DNA of 64,000 nucleotides from the NCBI RefSeq assembly GCF_010119545.1, contig NZ_JAAEAA010000017.1, positions 1 through 64,000 on the forward strand, in the 5' to 3' direction. A model generated the notes under the pieces. It saw only the letters and a list, made by a program, of their open reading frames with translations. It did no database searches and was not told the origin of the DNA. This stretch comes from Pontibacter fetidus (GTDB taxonomy: Bacteria > Bacteroidota > Bacteroidia > Cytophagales > Hymenobacteraceae). Of this stretch, positions 52,806 through 61,170 are shown in pieces (within the stretch, counting starts at the first letter, position 1; every line of letters begins with the position of its first letter). Both the position numbers and the translations under genes were made by a program.

Positions 52806-53363
52806 ATGTCAGAATTAAGAGTTGCTTCCAGATACGCGAAGTCGCTGATTGAGCTGGCTGAGGAAAAAGGAGTTTTAGAGCAGGTGCATGAAGACATGAA
52901 GCTGTTCACAAGCGTGGTTTCCCAGAACAGAGGCTTTCAGATGCTGCTACGCAACCCTATCGTTAAGTCAGATAAAAAACTGGCGGTAATCAATGGTGTG
53001 TTCAAAGGCAAAGTGAACGAAATGACACTAGCTTTTTACAACATTGTAGCGCGCAAAAACCGTGAGTCGTTGCTGGAGTTTATTGCTACTGAGTTTGAGA
53101 AGCAGTATAACCTGAAGAAAGGTATACAGCGTGCCAGCATAACATCAGCTGCGCCACTTTCGGCAGCATTGCGTCAGCAGATAGGCGAAAAACTTGCCAA
53201 CGAAACCGGTAAAACGATACAGTTAGAAGAAATGATCGATCCGAGCCTGATTGGCGGCTTTGTGCTGAAAGTAGGCGATAAGCAGATCGATAGCTCTGTG
53301 AAGTATAGCCTTCGCAAGCTTAAAAATAATTTTAAAGACAATTCCTATATTAATAAACTATAA
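52806..53363 (+). CDS. atpH: ATP synthase F1 subunit delta
   Basis: A 185-residue delta subunit linking the stalk to F1. Opening [18 protein letters not shown] and the C-terminal [20 protein letters not shown] are the family signatures. It ends three bases before atpA, so translation is coupled. Confidence 0.95.
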   Translation: MSELRVASRYAKSLIELAEEKGVLEQVHEDMKLFTSVVSQNRGFQMLLRNPIVKSDKKLAVINGVFKGKVNEMTLAFYNIVARKNRESLLEFIATEFEKQYNLKKGIQRASITSAAPLSAALRQQIGEKLANETGKTIQLEEMIDPSLIGGFVLKVGDKQIDSSVKYSLRKLKNNFKDNSYINKL

Positions 53364-53365
53364 TC

Positions 53366-54946
53366 ATGGCAGAAGTAAGACCTGACGAAGTATCAGCCAT
53401 ACTAAGAGAGCAGCTATCAAACTTCCGTTCTGAGGCAGAACTGGAAGAGGTAGGTACAGTACTGCAAGTGGGTGACGGTGTCGCTCGTATCTATGGCCTT
53501 TCCAGAGCACAGTCTGGTGAGCTTTTAGAGTTTGAGAACGGACTTCAGGCGCTTGTTCTGAACCTGGAAGAAGACAATGTTGGTGCCGTAATGCTTGGCG
53601 ATTACAGCGAGATCAAAGAAGGCGCAACAGTAAGAAGAACAAACCGCATCGCTTCAGTTAAAGTTGGTGATGGCATTATTGGCCGTGTGGTTAACACACT
53701 GGGTCAGCCTATAGATGGTCGTGGACCAATAGCGGGTGATTTATACGAAATGCCATTGGAGCGTAAAGCGCCTGGTGTTATCTATCGCCAGCCGGTAAAC
53801 GAGCCAATGCAGACTGGTATTAAAGCGATCGACTCAATGATTCCGATCGGCCGTGGTCAGCGTGAGCTTATCATCGGTGACCGTCAGACTGGTAAATCAG
53901 CTGTTGCGATCGATACTATCCTGAACCAGCGCGAGTTCTTCGAAAAAGGACAGCCTGTATTCTGTATCTATGTGGCAGTTGGTCAGAAAGCATCAACAGT
54001 AGCACAGGTTGTAAAAGCCCTTACTGAAGGTGGTGCCATGGATTACACAGTAGTAGTTTCGGCTTCTGCTTCTGACCCAGCTCCAATGCAGTTCTTTGCT
54101 CCGTTTACAGGTGCTGCTATCGGTGAATTCTTCCGCGATACTGGTCGTCCTGCACTGGTTGTTTATGATGACCTTTCTAAGCAAGCAGTAGCGTACCGCG
54201 AAGTGTCTCTGCTACTGAGAAGACCTCCAGGGCGTGAAGCTTACCCAGGTGACGTATTCTATCTGCACTCTCGTTTATTAGAGCGTGCTGCTAAAGTAAA
54301 CGCATCTGACGAGATCGCTCGTAACATGAACGACTTACCAGAGTCTATCCGTCATATGGTGAAAGGTGGTGGTTCTTTAACTGCTCTTCCAATTATCGAG
54401 ACACAGGCTGGTGACGTTTCTGCTTATATCCCGACTAACGTAATCTCTATTACAGATGGTCAGATCTTCCTTGAGACGAACCTTTTCAACTCAGGTATCC
54501 GTCCGGCGATCAACGTAGGTATTTCGGTATCTCGTGTGGGTGGTAACGCTCAGATCAAAGCGATGAAGAAAGTATCTGGTACACTGAAGCTTGACCAGGC
54601 GCAGTTCCGTGAATTGGAAGCGTTTGCTAAATTCGGTTCTGACCTTGATGCTGCTACTAAGCTTACAATTGAGCGTGGTCGTCGTAACCTGGAAATCCTG
54701 AAGCAGCCACAGTTCTCTCCGGTATCTGTAGCAGAGCAGGTAGCTATCATTTTCGCGGCTACTAACGGTCTTCTGGATGATGTTCCGGTATCAGAAGTAA
54801 GAACTTTTGAGAAAGACTACCTGCGTACCATGCGTGCACAGCACCAGGATACACTGAACGCACTGTTAGCTGGTAAACTGGATGACTCGACAACAGGCGT
54901 AATGCGTCAGGTTGCAAAAGAGCTTTCAGCTAAATACAAGAAGTAA
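53366..54946 (+). CDS. atpA: ATP synthase F1 subunit alpha
   Basis: A 526-residue alpha subunit. Walker A is [13 protein letters not shown] at about 171-183; the arginine finger region and VSVSRVGG-type motif are present ([16 protein letters not shown]). The gene ends the tight part of the operon; atpG follows after 73 bases. It contains very few CTATAG words, unlike neighbouring regions. Confidence 0.97.
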   Translation: MAEVRPDEVSAILREQLSNFRSEAELEEVGTVLQVGDGVARIYGLSRAQSGELLEFENGLQALVLNLEEDNVGAVMLGDYSEIKEGATVRRTNRIASVKVGDGIIGRVVNTLGQPIDGRGPIAGDLYEMPLERKAPGVIYRQPVNEPMQTGIKAIDSMIPIGRGQRELIIGDRQTGKSAVAIDTILNQREFFEKGQPVFCIYVAVGQKASTVAQVVKALTEGGAMDYTVVVSASASDPAPMQFFAPFTGAAIGEFFRDTGRPALVVYDDLSKQAVAYREVSLLLRRPPGREAYPGDVFYLHSRLLERAAKVNASDEIARNMNDLPESIRHMVKGGGSLTALPIIETQAGDVSAYIPTNVISITDGQIFLETNLFNSGIRPAINVGISVSRVGGNAQIKAMKKVSGTLKLDQAQFRELEAFAKFGSDLDAATKLTIERGRRNLEILKQPQFSPVSVAEQVAIIFAATNGLLDDVPVSEVRTFEKDYLRTMRAQHQDTLNALLAGKLDDSTTGVMRQVAKELSAKYKK

Positions 54947-55019
54947 TTTTTAAGTTATGCGTTAAAGGTTAAGAGGATTGTTCTCTTAGCCTTTAACTTT
55001 TGCTCATAACAAAAACTAT

Positions 55020-55910
55020 ATGGCAAGTTTAAAAGAGGTTAGAAACCGCATTACATCCGTATCGTCGACACAGCAGATAACAAAAGCCATGAAAATGGTG
55101 GCAGCTGCCAAGCTAAGACGTGCACAGGACAATATTATGCGCATGCGCCCTTACGCGCAACGTTTAAGCGGGATCCTGACTAACCTGTCTTCGCTTACAG
55201 AAGGTTCAGTAGAAAACAAGTACTCTCAGAAACGTGAAGTTAACAGAGTGCTGATTATTACTGTAACGTCTGACCGCGGGTTGGCTGGTGCATTTAACTC
55301 TAACATTATTAAAGCTGCAAATTCACTGGCAACTACCAAGTATAGCCGTCAGCTGGAAGCCGGTAATGTTACCTTTTTAACTATAGGTAAGAAAGGATTT
55401 GAAGCATTTACCAAGCGTAACTTTAACGTGATAGGTGAGTTTAACACTGTTTTCTCTAACCTATCGTTTGATACAGTTCGTGCTGCCGCTGAGCGTGCCA
55501 TGGATGGTTTTGTGGCAGGTGAGTTTGATCAGGTTGATCTTATTTACAACGAATTTAAGAACGTAGCCACACAGGTTGTGCGTACGGAGCAGTTCCTGCC
55601 AATTGAAGAGCAGCCTGTAGATGATAGCAAAGCCGCTACTTTAATTCCGGATTATACTTTCGAGCCTTCTAAAGAAGAGATCATCCAGGAGTTGATACCT
55701 AAATCGTTGAAGATACAGGTGTACAAAGCTGTGCTGGAGTCAAATGCATCGGAGCATGGTGCCCGTATGACAGCCATGGATAAGGCAACTGAAAACGCCG
55801 GTGAATTGCTGAAGGAGTTGAAACTTACCTACAACAGGACGCGCCAGGCGGCCATCACGAAGGAGATTCTCGAGATCGTGGGTGGTGCAGAGGCCCTTGC
55901 TTCAAAATAA
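55020..55910 (+). CDS. atpG: ATP synthase F1 subunit gamma
   Basis: A 296-residue gamma subunit, the central stalk. N-terminal helix ASLKEVRNRITSVSSTQQIT and KAMKMVAAAKLRRAQ, VTSDRGLAGAFNSNI and C-terminal helix MDKATENAGELLKELKLTYN ending RQAAITKEILEIVGGAEAL are family marks. The operon stops here: no beta or epsilon genes follow, in keeping with Bacteroidota genomes where atpDC lie elsewhere. Confidence 0.95.
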   Translation: MASLKEVRNRITSVSSTQQITKAMKMVAAAKLRRAQDNIMRMRPYAQRLSGILTNLSSLTEGSVENKYSQKREVNRVLIITVTSDRGLAGAFNSNIIKAANSLATTKYSRQLEAGNVTFLTIGKKGFEAFTKRNFNVIGEFNTVFSNLSFDTVRAAAERAMDGFVAGEFDQVDLIYNEFKNVATQVVRTEQFLPIEEQPVDDSKAATLIPDYTFEPSKEEIIQELIPKSLKIQVYKAVLESNASEHGARMTAMDKATENAGELLKELKLTYNRTRQAAITKEILEIVGGAEALASK

Positions 55911-55935
55911 CGAAGAAAGAAATACCGATAAAGCA

Positions 55936-55968
55936 GCGCCCATCTCTAAGGTGGGCGTTGTTATTTTG
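55936..55968 (+). terminator. Terminator after atpG
   Basis: CGCCCA at 55937-55942 and TGGGCG at 55952-55957 form a short GC stem followed by TTGTTATTTTG. It ends the operon 26 bases after atpG. Confidence 0.65.
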
Positions 55969-56078
55969 TACCAATACCAGCCAGCATTAAATATATGTTA
56001 AGGTTTAAACTTTAACAGTAGCAACGGGCTGAAAACCAGAATGTGTGTTGTAACTTTAACGCAAACACAGAAGGGACA

Positions 56079-57737
56079 ATGAGAACTATAAGCGCCAAAA
56101 TTATACTTGTAGGTATGTTGCTGCTCACAGCGTGTGCAACCAATACAGGTACCATCAGTCAGAAGAGTAATGCTACAACTATAGACCGCCCCAAATTGGT
56201 GGTAGGTATAGTGGTGGACCAAATGCGCTACGACTTTTTGTACCGTTACTGGGACAAATATGGCAACGATGGATTTAAGAAGCTGCTGCAGAAAGGCTAT
56301 AGTTTCGAGAATGCCAACTATAGTTATGTGCCAACTTATACTGCACCAGGCCATGCAAGCATTTATACAGGCAGCGTACCATCAGTAAACGGCATAATTG
56401 CAAACAGCTGGTTTGACCGGGAGACAGGGAAAACCATGTATTGCGTAGAGGACAAAACGGTAAAAACAGTAGGCAGCACCTCAAAAGCCGGTGAAATGTC
56501 TCCTAAAAACTTACTGTCTACAACTATAACGGATCAACTAAAGCTGGCAACTAACAAAAGGTCTAAAGTTATAGCTGTGGCGCTGAAAGACAGAGGAGCT
56601 GTGTTGCCGGGTGGGTATATGGCCGATGGTGCTTACTGGTTCGATTCGGAGTCGGGTAACTTTATTACCAGTACGTTTTACAGAAATGAGTTGCCGCAGT
56701 GGGTTGTTGCGTTTAACCAGCAGAAACTGGCTGATAAATACCTGAGCCAAACCTGGAATACCTTATTGCCGATTGCGCAGTATAACAATAGTACTGCGGA
56801 TAACATGCCTTATGAGGAAGGCCTACCCGGAAAAACCGAGCCGGTTTTCCCTTACGATCTGGCCGCAATCAGAAGTACAGACTATGAACTACTGCGTTAT
56901 ACACCTTTCGGTAACACCTTAACCAAAGACATAGCCTTAAAAGCGTTACAGGCTGAGCAATTAGGCAAAGGCGAAGCGACAGATTTCCTGTCAGTTAGTT
57001 TTTCATCTACAGATTACATAGGCCACGACTTCGGACCAAATGCAATTGAAACAGAAGATACCTACATCAGGCTGGACCGCGAAATTGCTGAGTTACTGAA
57101 AGAATTGGAAAACACAGTTGGGAAAGATAATCTGTTGGTTTTCCTGACAGCAGACCATGGAGTAGCTAACGTAAATGCGTACATGCTGGAAGAACGGGTA
57201 ACCGCAGGAGCTATAAACTATAACGTATTAGGTGATTCTGTAAAGGCATATATGGCCCGAAACTATGGGCAAGGCAAATGGATGGAAAAGTATACCAACC
57301 AGCAGGTATACCTAAACAGAAAACTGATAGCTGAGAAAAAACTAAACTTGCAGGACGTGCAGCAGGATGTTGCCAACTACTTAAGCACTATAAAAGGCGT
57401 AGCTACTACTATAACCGCTGAGGCGTTGCAACGTACCAGTTGGAGCCACGGGCAAATGCAGTTAGCAGAAAACGGGTATAATGCCCGTCGTTCAGGCGAT
57501 GTGATCGTGCAGCTGGAAGCAAACTGGCAAATGCACGGGCCAAAAGGAACCGCTCACGGCTCGTACTCGAGACACGACACGCATGTACCGATGGTTTGGT
57601 ATGGCTGGAAAGTTAAACCCGGGCAAAGCACCACCTACGTAAACATAACAGACATTGCGCCAACACTGGCCAGCTGGTTACATATACAGGAGCCAACCGG
57701 AAGCGTAGGCAAAGCATTACAAGAATACATGAAATAA
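56079..57737 (+). CDS. PafA-like alkaline phosphatase lipoprotein
   Basis: A 552-residue alkaline-phosphatase-superfamily enzyme. The lipobox LLLTAC (about 13-18) precedes a short linker. Core motifs: LVVGIVVDQMRYDFLYRYWD, then the nucleophile segment VPTYTAPGHASIYTG (Thr88 by analogy with PafA), DYIGHDFGPNAIETEDTY and TADHGVANV for metal ligands, and DTHVPMVWYG near the end. PafA-type phosphatases release phosphate from organic esters even at high phosphate. The start at 56079 fits the lipoprotein signal; an upstream ATG at 56043 is less likely. The pyrophosphatase gene follows after 39 bases. Confidence 0.85.
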   Translation: MRTISAKIILVGMLLLTACATNTGTISQKSNATTIDRPKLVVGIVVDQMRYDFLYRYWDKYGNDGFKKLLQKGYSFENANYSYVPTYTAPGHASIYTGSVPSVNGIIANSWFDRETGKTMYCVEDKTVKTVGSTSKAGEMSPKNLLSTTITDQLKLATNKRSKVIAVALKDRGAVLPGGYMADGAYWFDSESGNFITSTFYRNELPQWVVAFNQQKLADKYLSQTWNTLLPIAQYNNSTADNMPYEEGLPGKTEPVFPYDLAAIRSTDYELLRYTPFGNTLTKDIALKALQAEQLGKGEATDFLSVSFSSTDYIGHDFGPNAIETEDTYIRLDREIAELLKELENTVGKDNLLVFLTADHGVANVNAYMLEERVTAGAINYNVLGDSVKAYMARNYGQGKWMEKYTNQQVYLNRKLIAEKKLNLQDVQQDVANYLSTIKGVATTITAEALQRTSWSHGQMQLAENGYNARRSGDVIVQLEANWQMHGPKGTAHGSYSRHDTHVPMVWYGWKVKPGQSTTYVNITDIAPTLASWLHIQEPTGSVGKALQEYMK

Positions 57738-57776
57738 CAGCGCTCAAAAGGAGGGCTACAAAGTACATTTATATTT

Positions 57777-58343
57777 ATGAATAAGTTAGACAAAAACAAC
57801 CCATGGCATAGCGTAAGCTACGGAGAGGAAGCACCAGGAGTAGTAAGTGCCATTATTGAAATACCAAAAGGATCGAAGGCGAAGTATGAACTGGACAAGG
57901 AAAGCGGCATGCTGAAACTGGACCGTGTACTTTTCTCGTCAATACATTACCCGGCCAACTATGGCTTTATACCTAAAACTTACTGCGACGACAAAGACCC
58001 ATTGGATATCCTGGTGATCTGCTCTGTGGATGTGCAGCCAATGTGCCTGATTGATGCAAAAGTGATTGGCGTAATGCAGATGATTGATAACAACGAAGAA
58101 GATGACAAGATTATAGCTGTTGCGAACAACGATATGTCGGTACGTCACATCAACGATATCTCTGAGTTGCCGCCGCATACGCTTTTAGAAGTACGCCGTT
58201 TCTTTGAAGACTATAAGAAGCTGGAAATGAAAGAAGTGATTGTAGAGCAGTTCCTGGGTCGTGAAGCAGCTTATAAGATCATTCAGGATAGCATAGATCT
58301 GTATAACGTTACGTTTACAGAAGAGAAGGAAAACGTATTGTAA
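57777..58343 (+). CDS. ppa: Inorganic pyrophosphatase
   Basis: A 188-residue class I soluble pyrophosphatase. The active-site motif is [13 protein letters not shown] at about 70-82, with [20 protein letters not shown] before it and [12 protein letters not shown] after it. It removes pyrophosphate from biosynthesis. The close spacing to the PafA-like gene may mean a shared transcript for phosphate recovery (inference). Confidence 0.95.
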   Translation: MNKLDKNNPWHSVSYGEEAPGVVSAIIEIPKGSKAKYELDKESGMLKLDRVLFSSIHYPANYGFIPKTYCDDKDPLDILVICSVDVQPMCLIDAKVIGVMQMIDNNEEDDKIIAVANNDMSVRHINDISELPPHTLLEVRRFFEDYKKLEMKEVIVEQFLGREAAYKIIQDSIDLYNVTFTEEKENVL

Positions 58344-58362
58344 GAATTTATTTTCCTGTTTT

Positions 58363-58397
58363 AGCCTGGCGTGGGATTTCCTGTGTCAGGCTTTTTT
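58363..58397 (+). terminator. ppa terminator
   Basis: AGCCTG at 58363-58368 pairs with CAGGCT at 58387-58392, extended by G-T pairs, and is followed by a T-run. Confidence 0.7.
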
Positions 58398-58454
58398 GTT
58401 TATACCCGTATGTGATTTGATAAGCGCCCAAGAGTTGCGAACTTGCAATGACAG

Positions 58455-59363
58455 ATGAACTATAACAAACAAGATACATACACAAGAAGTATTACCGGTA
58501 AGCCTGAAAATGGTCTGTTCCGGAGAATGCTGGTGTATCTGCTTTATAGCAGTGTGTTTATTTCTGTCTGTGCATTTGCCTTAACTATAGAAACGTACCT
58601 GCTGGCCGGGTTGCCTGTATCGCTGCCAATGGCGGTTTTTGTGTTTCTGGCCACGCTGTTTACCTATAACCTGAGCAGCATACAAAGCGTGGTGCTACGT
58701 GGCAGTAAAAGTCAGGAAAGTACCCAGCAAACGTGGTGGCACCGGCACCGGAAAGGCATGGCTATACTTGGGCTGGCCAGTATCGGGTTGGCAGCTATAG
58801 TTTACTTTTACTACGGCTTGCAACTCAATTTCTGGTTTGTGCTGCACTTGGCCATCATCTCCATAGGGTATACCATACCTATCGTTTATCGCCGCAAAAG
58901 TGTAAAGCCGCTGCGCAGGGTGCCATTGCTAAAAGTGTTTTTGATAGCGTATGTCTGGGCGGTGGTTACCGGGTTGTTTCCGTTGCTAGATGCCGGGGCT
59001 GATGTGCTGTCTGGTGAGTCTTTACAGTTATTTCTGCGTCGGTTCCTGTTTATACTTGCTTTGGCCCTGCTCTTCGATATCCGGGACTATAGTTACGACA
59101 AGCATACACGTACCTTAACCGTACCCGGCCTGATTGGGGTAAACTATACCAAATTGCTCTCACTGGGGTTGCTGCTGGCCTATGCTATCATCGTTATCAT
59201 CTCAGAAAAAGGTACTACAGAAATGGCGTTGCTGGCAAGCACGATCGGGGCAGCGCTGGTAGTAATGTTCTCGTCGGAGCTTAAGCCGCGGGTTTATTTT
59301 TTACTCCTGGCAGACGGGGCCATGCTGCTGCATGCTCTGATGGTTTTTCTGGCAAAAGGCTAA
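58455..59363 (+). CDS. UbiA-like membrane protein with degenerate motifs
   Basis: A 302-residue protein with about eight to nine membrane segments, in the layout of UbiA prenyltransferases. The second aspartate motif region is recognisable (LFDIRDYSYDKHTRTLTVPG, near 208-227), but the first motif position reads ATLFTYNLSSIQSV, lacking the NDxxDxxxD aspartates. Prenyl transfer is therefore doubtful; a related membrane role is possible. Its last four bases overlap the end of the convergent nnr gene. Confidence 0.6.
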   Translation: MNYNKQDTYTRSITGKPENGLFRRMLVYLLYSSVFISVCAFALTIETYLLAGLPVSLPMAVFVFLATLFTYNLSSIQSVVLRGSKSQESTQQTWWHRHRKGMAILGLASIGLAAIVYFYYGLQLNFWFVLHLAIISIGYTIPIVYRRKSVKPLRRVPLLKVFLIAYVWAVVTGLFPLLDAGADVLSGESLQLFLRRFLFILALALLFDIRDYSYDKHTRTLTVPGLIGVNYTKLLSLGLLLAYAIIVIISEKGTTEMALLASTIGAALVVMFSSELKPRVYFLLLADGAMLLHALMVFLAKG

Positions 59364-60871
59364 GCAGTAGTAAGCGCTATAAAAGCTTGCGGCAGATGAT
59401 CGATCAGGTCAGAAGCGATCATGCCAATTTCTCCTACTTTTTGTGAAGCCAGGTCGCCGGCAAGGCCATGTGCAAATACTCCCAGCAAGCAGGCTTGTTC
59501 TAAACTATAGTTTTGTGCTACCAGCGCCGTAAGTATACCTGTCAGTACATCGCCGGTGCCGCCGGTGGCCATGCCTGCATTACCTGTCGTGTTAAAGTAT
59601 ATAGTGCCTTCGGGGGTGCAAATAGCCGTGTTAGCTCCTTTCAGGCAGATATAGCAACTATACTCACGGCAAAACTCTTTCATGTCCTGCAGGCGGTCGT
59701 AGTCGTTTTTTGCTTTACCTACCAGCCGCTCAAACTCTTTTGGGTGTGGCGTAAAAATGACCTTATGTTTGGGCAGTTCTGCTTTAAGCTTGTCGCTGGT
59801 GGCTATAATGTTAATGGCATCGGCGTCAATAACTATAGGCGATGTGCTGGTGGTTAGCAGTTGTGCCAATGCTGCTTTGGTCATTTTATCAGTGCCTATG
59901 CCGGGGCCTAAACCAATTGCGCTATACTTTTCGAGGCCCTCAGGCAGCTCAGATAAATACTTCTGGTGCCGGTCTGTGTGTGTCATGGCCTCGGGTACGG
60001 CCGTCTGGAGGATGGTGTAACCGGCTTCGGGTACATGCATGGTAAGTAAACCTACACCGCTGCGTAAACAGCTTCGCGCCGCAAGCACAGCAGCACCCAT
60101 TTTACCGTAACTGCCACACAAAAGCAAAGCATGGCCATAGGTTCCTTTATGCGAGAATTTCCGGCGGGGTTTAACTAATTTCTTTGCCTCTTGGGTAGTA
60201 GCAAAATGGAAATCGGATGGTGCTGTAGCTATAAATGCCGGGCTCAGCCCAATCTGTACAACATGCCATGCTCCTACAAATTGCTCGTGCTGCGGCAGGA
60301 AAAAGGCCAGCTTAGGCAGCTCAAAACTAACCGTATAGTTGGCTTTAACTATAGCGCTTTCGGCAGGTGTTTGCGAATCGGTGTAAAGCCCGGAAGGCAT
60401 ATCAATACTTGTGATACAGGAGCCGCTGTTATTCAGGTAATCGATAAGTGCTGCAAACAAGCCGGTTACCGGGCGGTTTAAGCCGGTTCCGAAAAGGGCA
60501 TCAATAACGCAGGTGGCAGGGTGGAGTGGCGGAAAATCTGTAGGGGAATGTAGTGTTTGGCGAGTAATAGTATCGGGAAGGCGTTGCAGGTTTACGTTAT
60601 GGTCTTGAGAAGTATTTTGGCTGTCTCCAACCAGGTATACTTTTACATGATACTGGCGTTGCGAAAGTATACGGGCCACTGCCAGGCCATCCCCACCGTT
60701 ATTACCGGGCCCGCAAAAGATATACACATGCTCCTGTGGGGTAAACTTATTCTCGAACCAGGATGCAAAGGCCAGCGCGGCGCGCTCCATCAGCTCCAGC
60801 GAGTCTATCTCTTCATATTGTAACGTTGCGGCATCGGCTTCGCGTGTCTGGGCTGCGGAGAGTATTTTCAT
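59360..60871 (-). CDS. nnr: Bifunctional NAD(P)H-hydrate epimerase / ADP-dependent dehydratase
   Basis: A 503-residue metabolite-repair enzyme with two domains. The N-terminal YjeF_N epimerase (about 1-215) has CGPGNNGGDGLAVARIL and DALFGTGLNRPVTGLF. The C-terminal YjeF_C kinase-like dehydratase has GSYGKMGAAVLAARSCLRSG, GLGPGIGTDKMTKAALAQLL and TTGNAGMATGGTGDVLTGIL. Together they repair hydrated NAD(P)H. An exact AACTATAGTT lies at 59503-59512. Confidence 0.95.
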   Translation of the reverse strand: MKILSAAQTREADAATLQYEEIDSLELMERAALAFASWFENKFTPQEHVYIFCGPGNNGGDGLAVARILSQRQYHVKVYLVGDSQNTSQDHNVNLQRLPDTITRQTLHSPTDFPPLHPATCVIDALFGTGLNRPVTGLFAALIDYLNNSGSCITSIDMPSGLYTDSQTPAESAIVKANYTVSFELPKLAFFLPQHEQFVGAWHVVQIGLSPAFIATAPSDFHFATTQEAKKLVKPRRKFSHKGTYGHALLLCGSYGKMGAAVLAARSCLRSGVGLLTMHVPEAGYTILQTAVPEAMTHTDRHQKYLSELPEGLEKYSAIGLGPGIGTDKMTKAALAQLLTTSTSPIVIDADAINIIATSDKLKAELPKHKVIFTPHPKEFERLVGKAKNDYDRLQDMKEFCREYSCYICLKGANTAICTPEGTIYFNTTGNAGMATGGTGDVLTGILTALVAQNYSLEQACLLGVFAHGLAGDLASQKVGEIGMIASDLIDHLPQAFIALTTA

Positions 60872-61170
60872 GTGGAACAGCTGGCTGAGGTTATGCTTGA
60901 ATATACTATAGTTTTTGTTGGTGGTTGTTGGGTATAAGTTATTGGCTTCTGTCTTAATCTTTTGCTCTCGCTAGCGTCCCGCGAGTGTGGGTTGCGAGTG
61001 GACTCCGGCCGCTTTAAATTTTAAAAAAGATGTGAGTAACGGGTTAGACAAATAATGCATCAACAAAGTGCTTTAACGTGGCGGGACGCCACAGGTAGCT
61101 CACACTCGCGGGACGCGAGCGAGGGCAAAAAGTGACTCATATCCCCAAAACTTTCGGGACGAGGATACTA
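60872..61170. repeat. Gap holding a large inverted repeat
   Basis: No gene in 299 bases. 60967-60989 and 61101-61123 are inverse copies over 23 bases with one mismatch (arms contain GTCCCGCGAGTGTG / CACACTCGCGGGAC). A further GGCGGGACGCCAC lies near 61079. Related dyads occur at about 17540 and 11866. This has the look of a paired REP/BIME-like unit. Confidence 0.65.

Noticed and set aside
55911-56078. Missing atpD/atpC after atpG taken as a broken operon
   Set aside because: Bacteroidota normally carry beta and epsilon genes at another locus, so the operon end is expected; a terminator is present.
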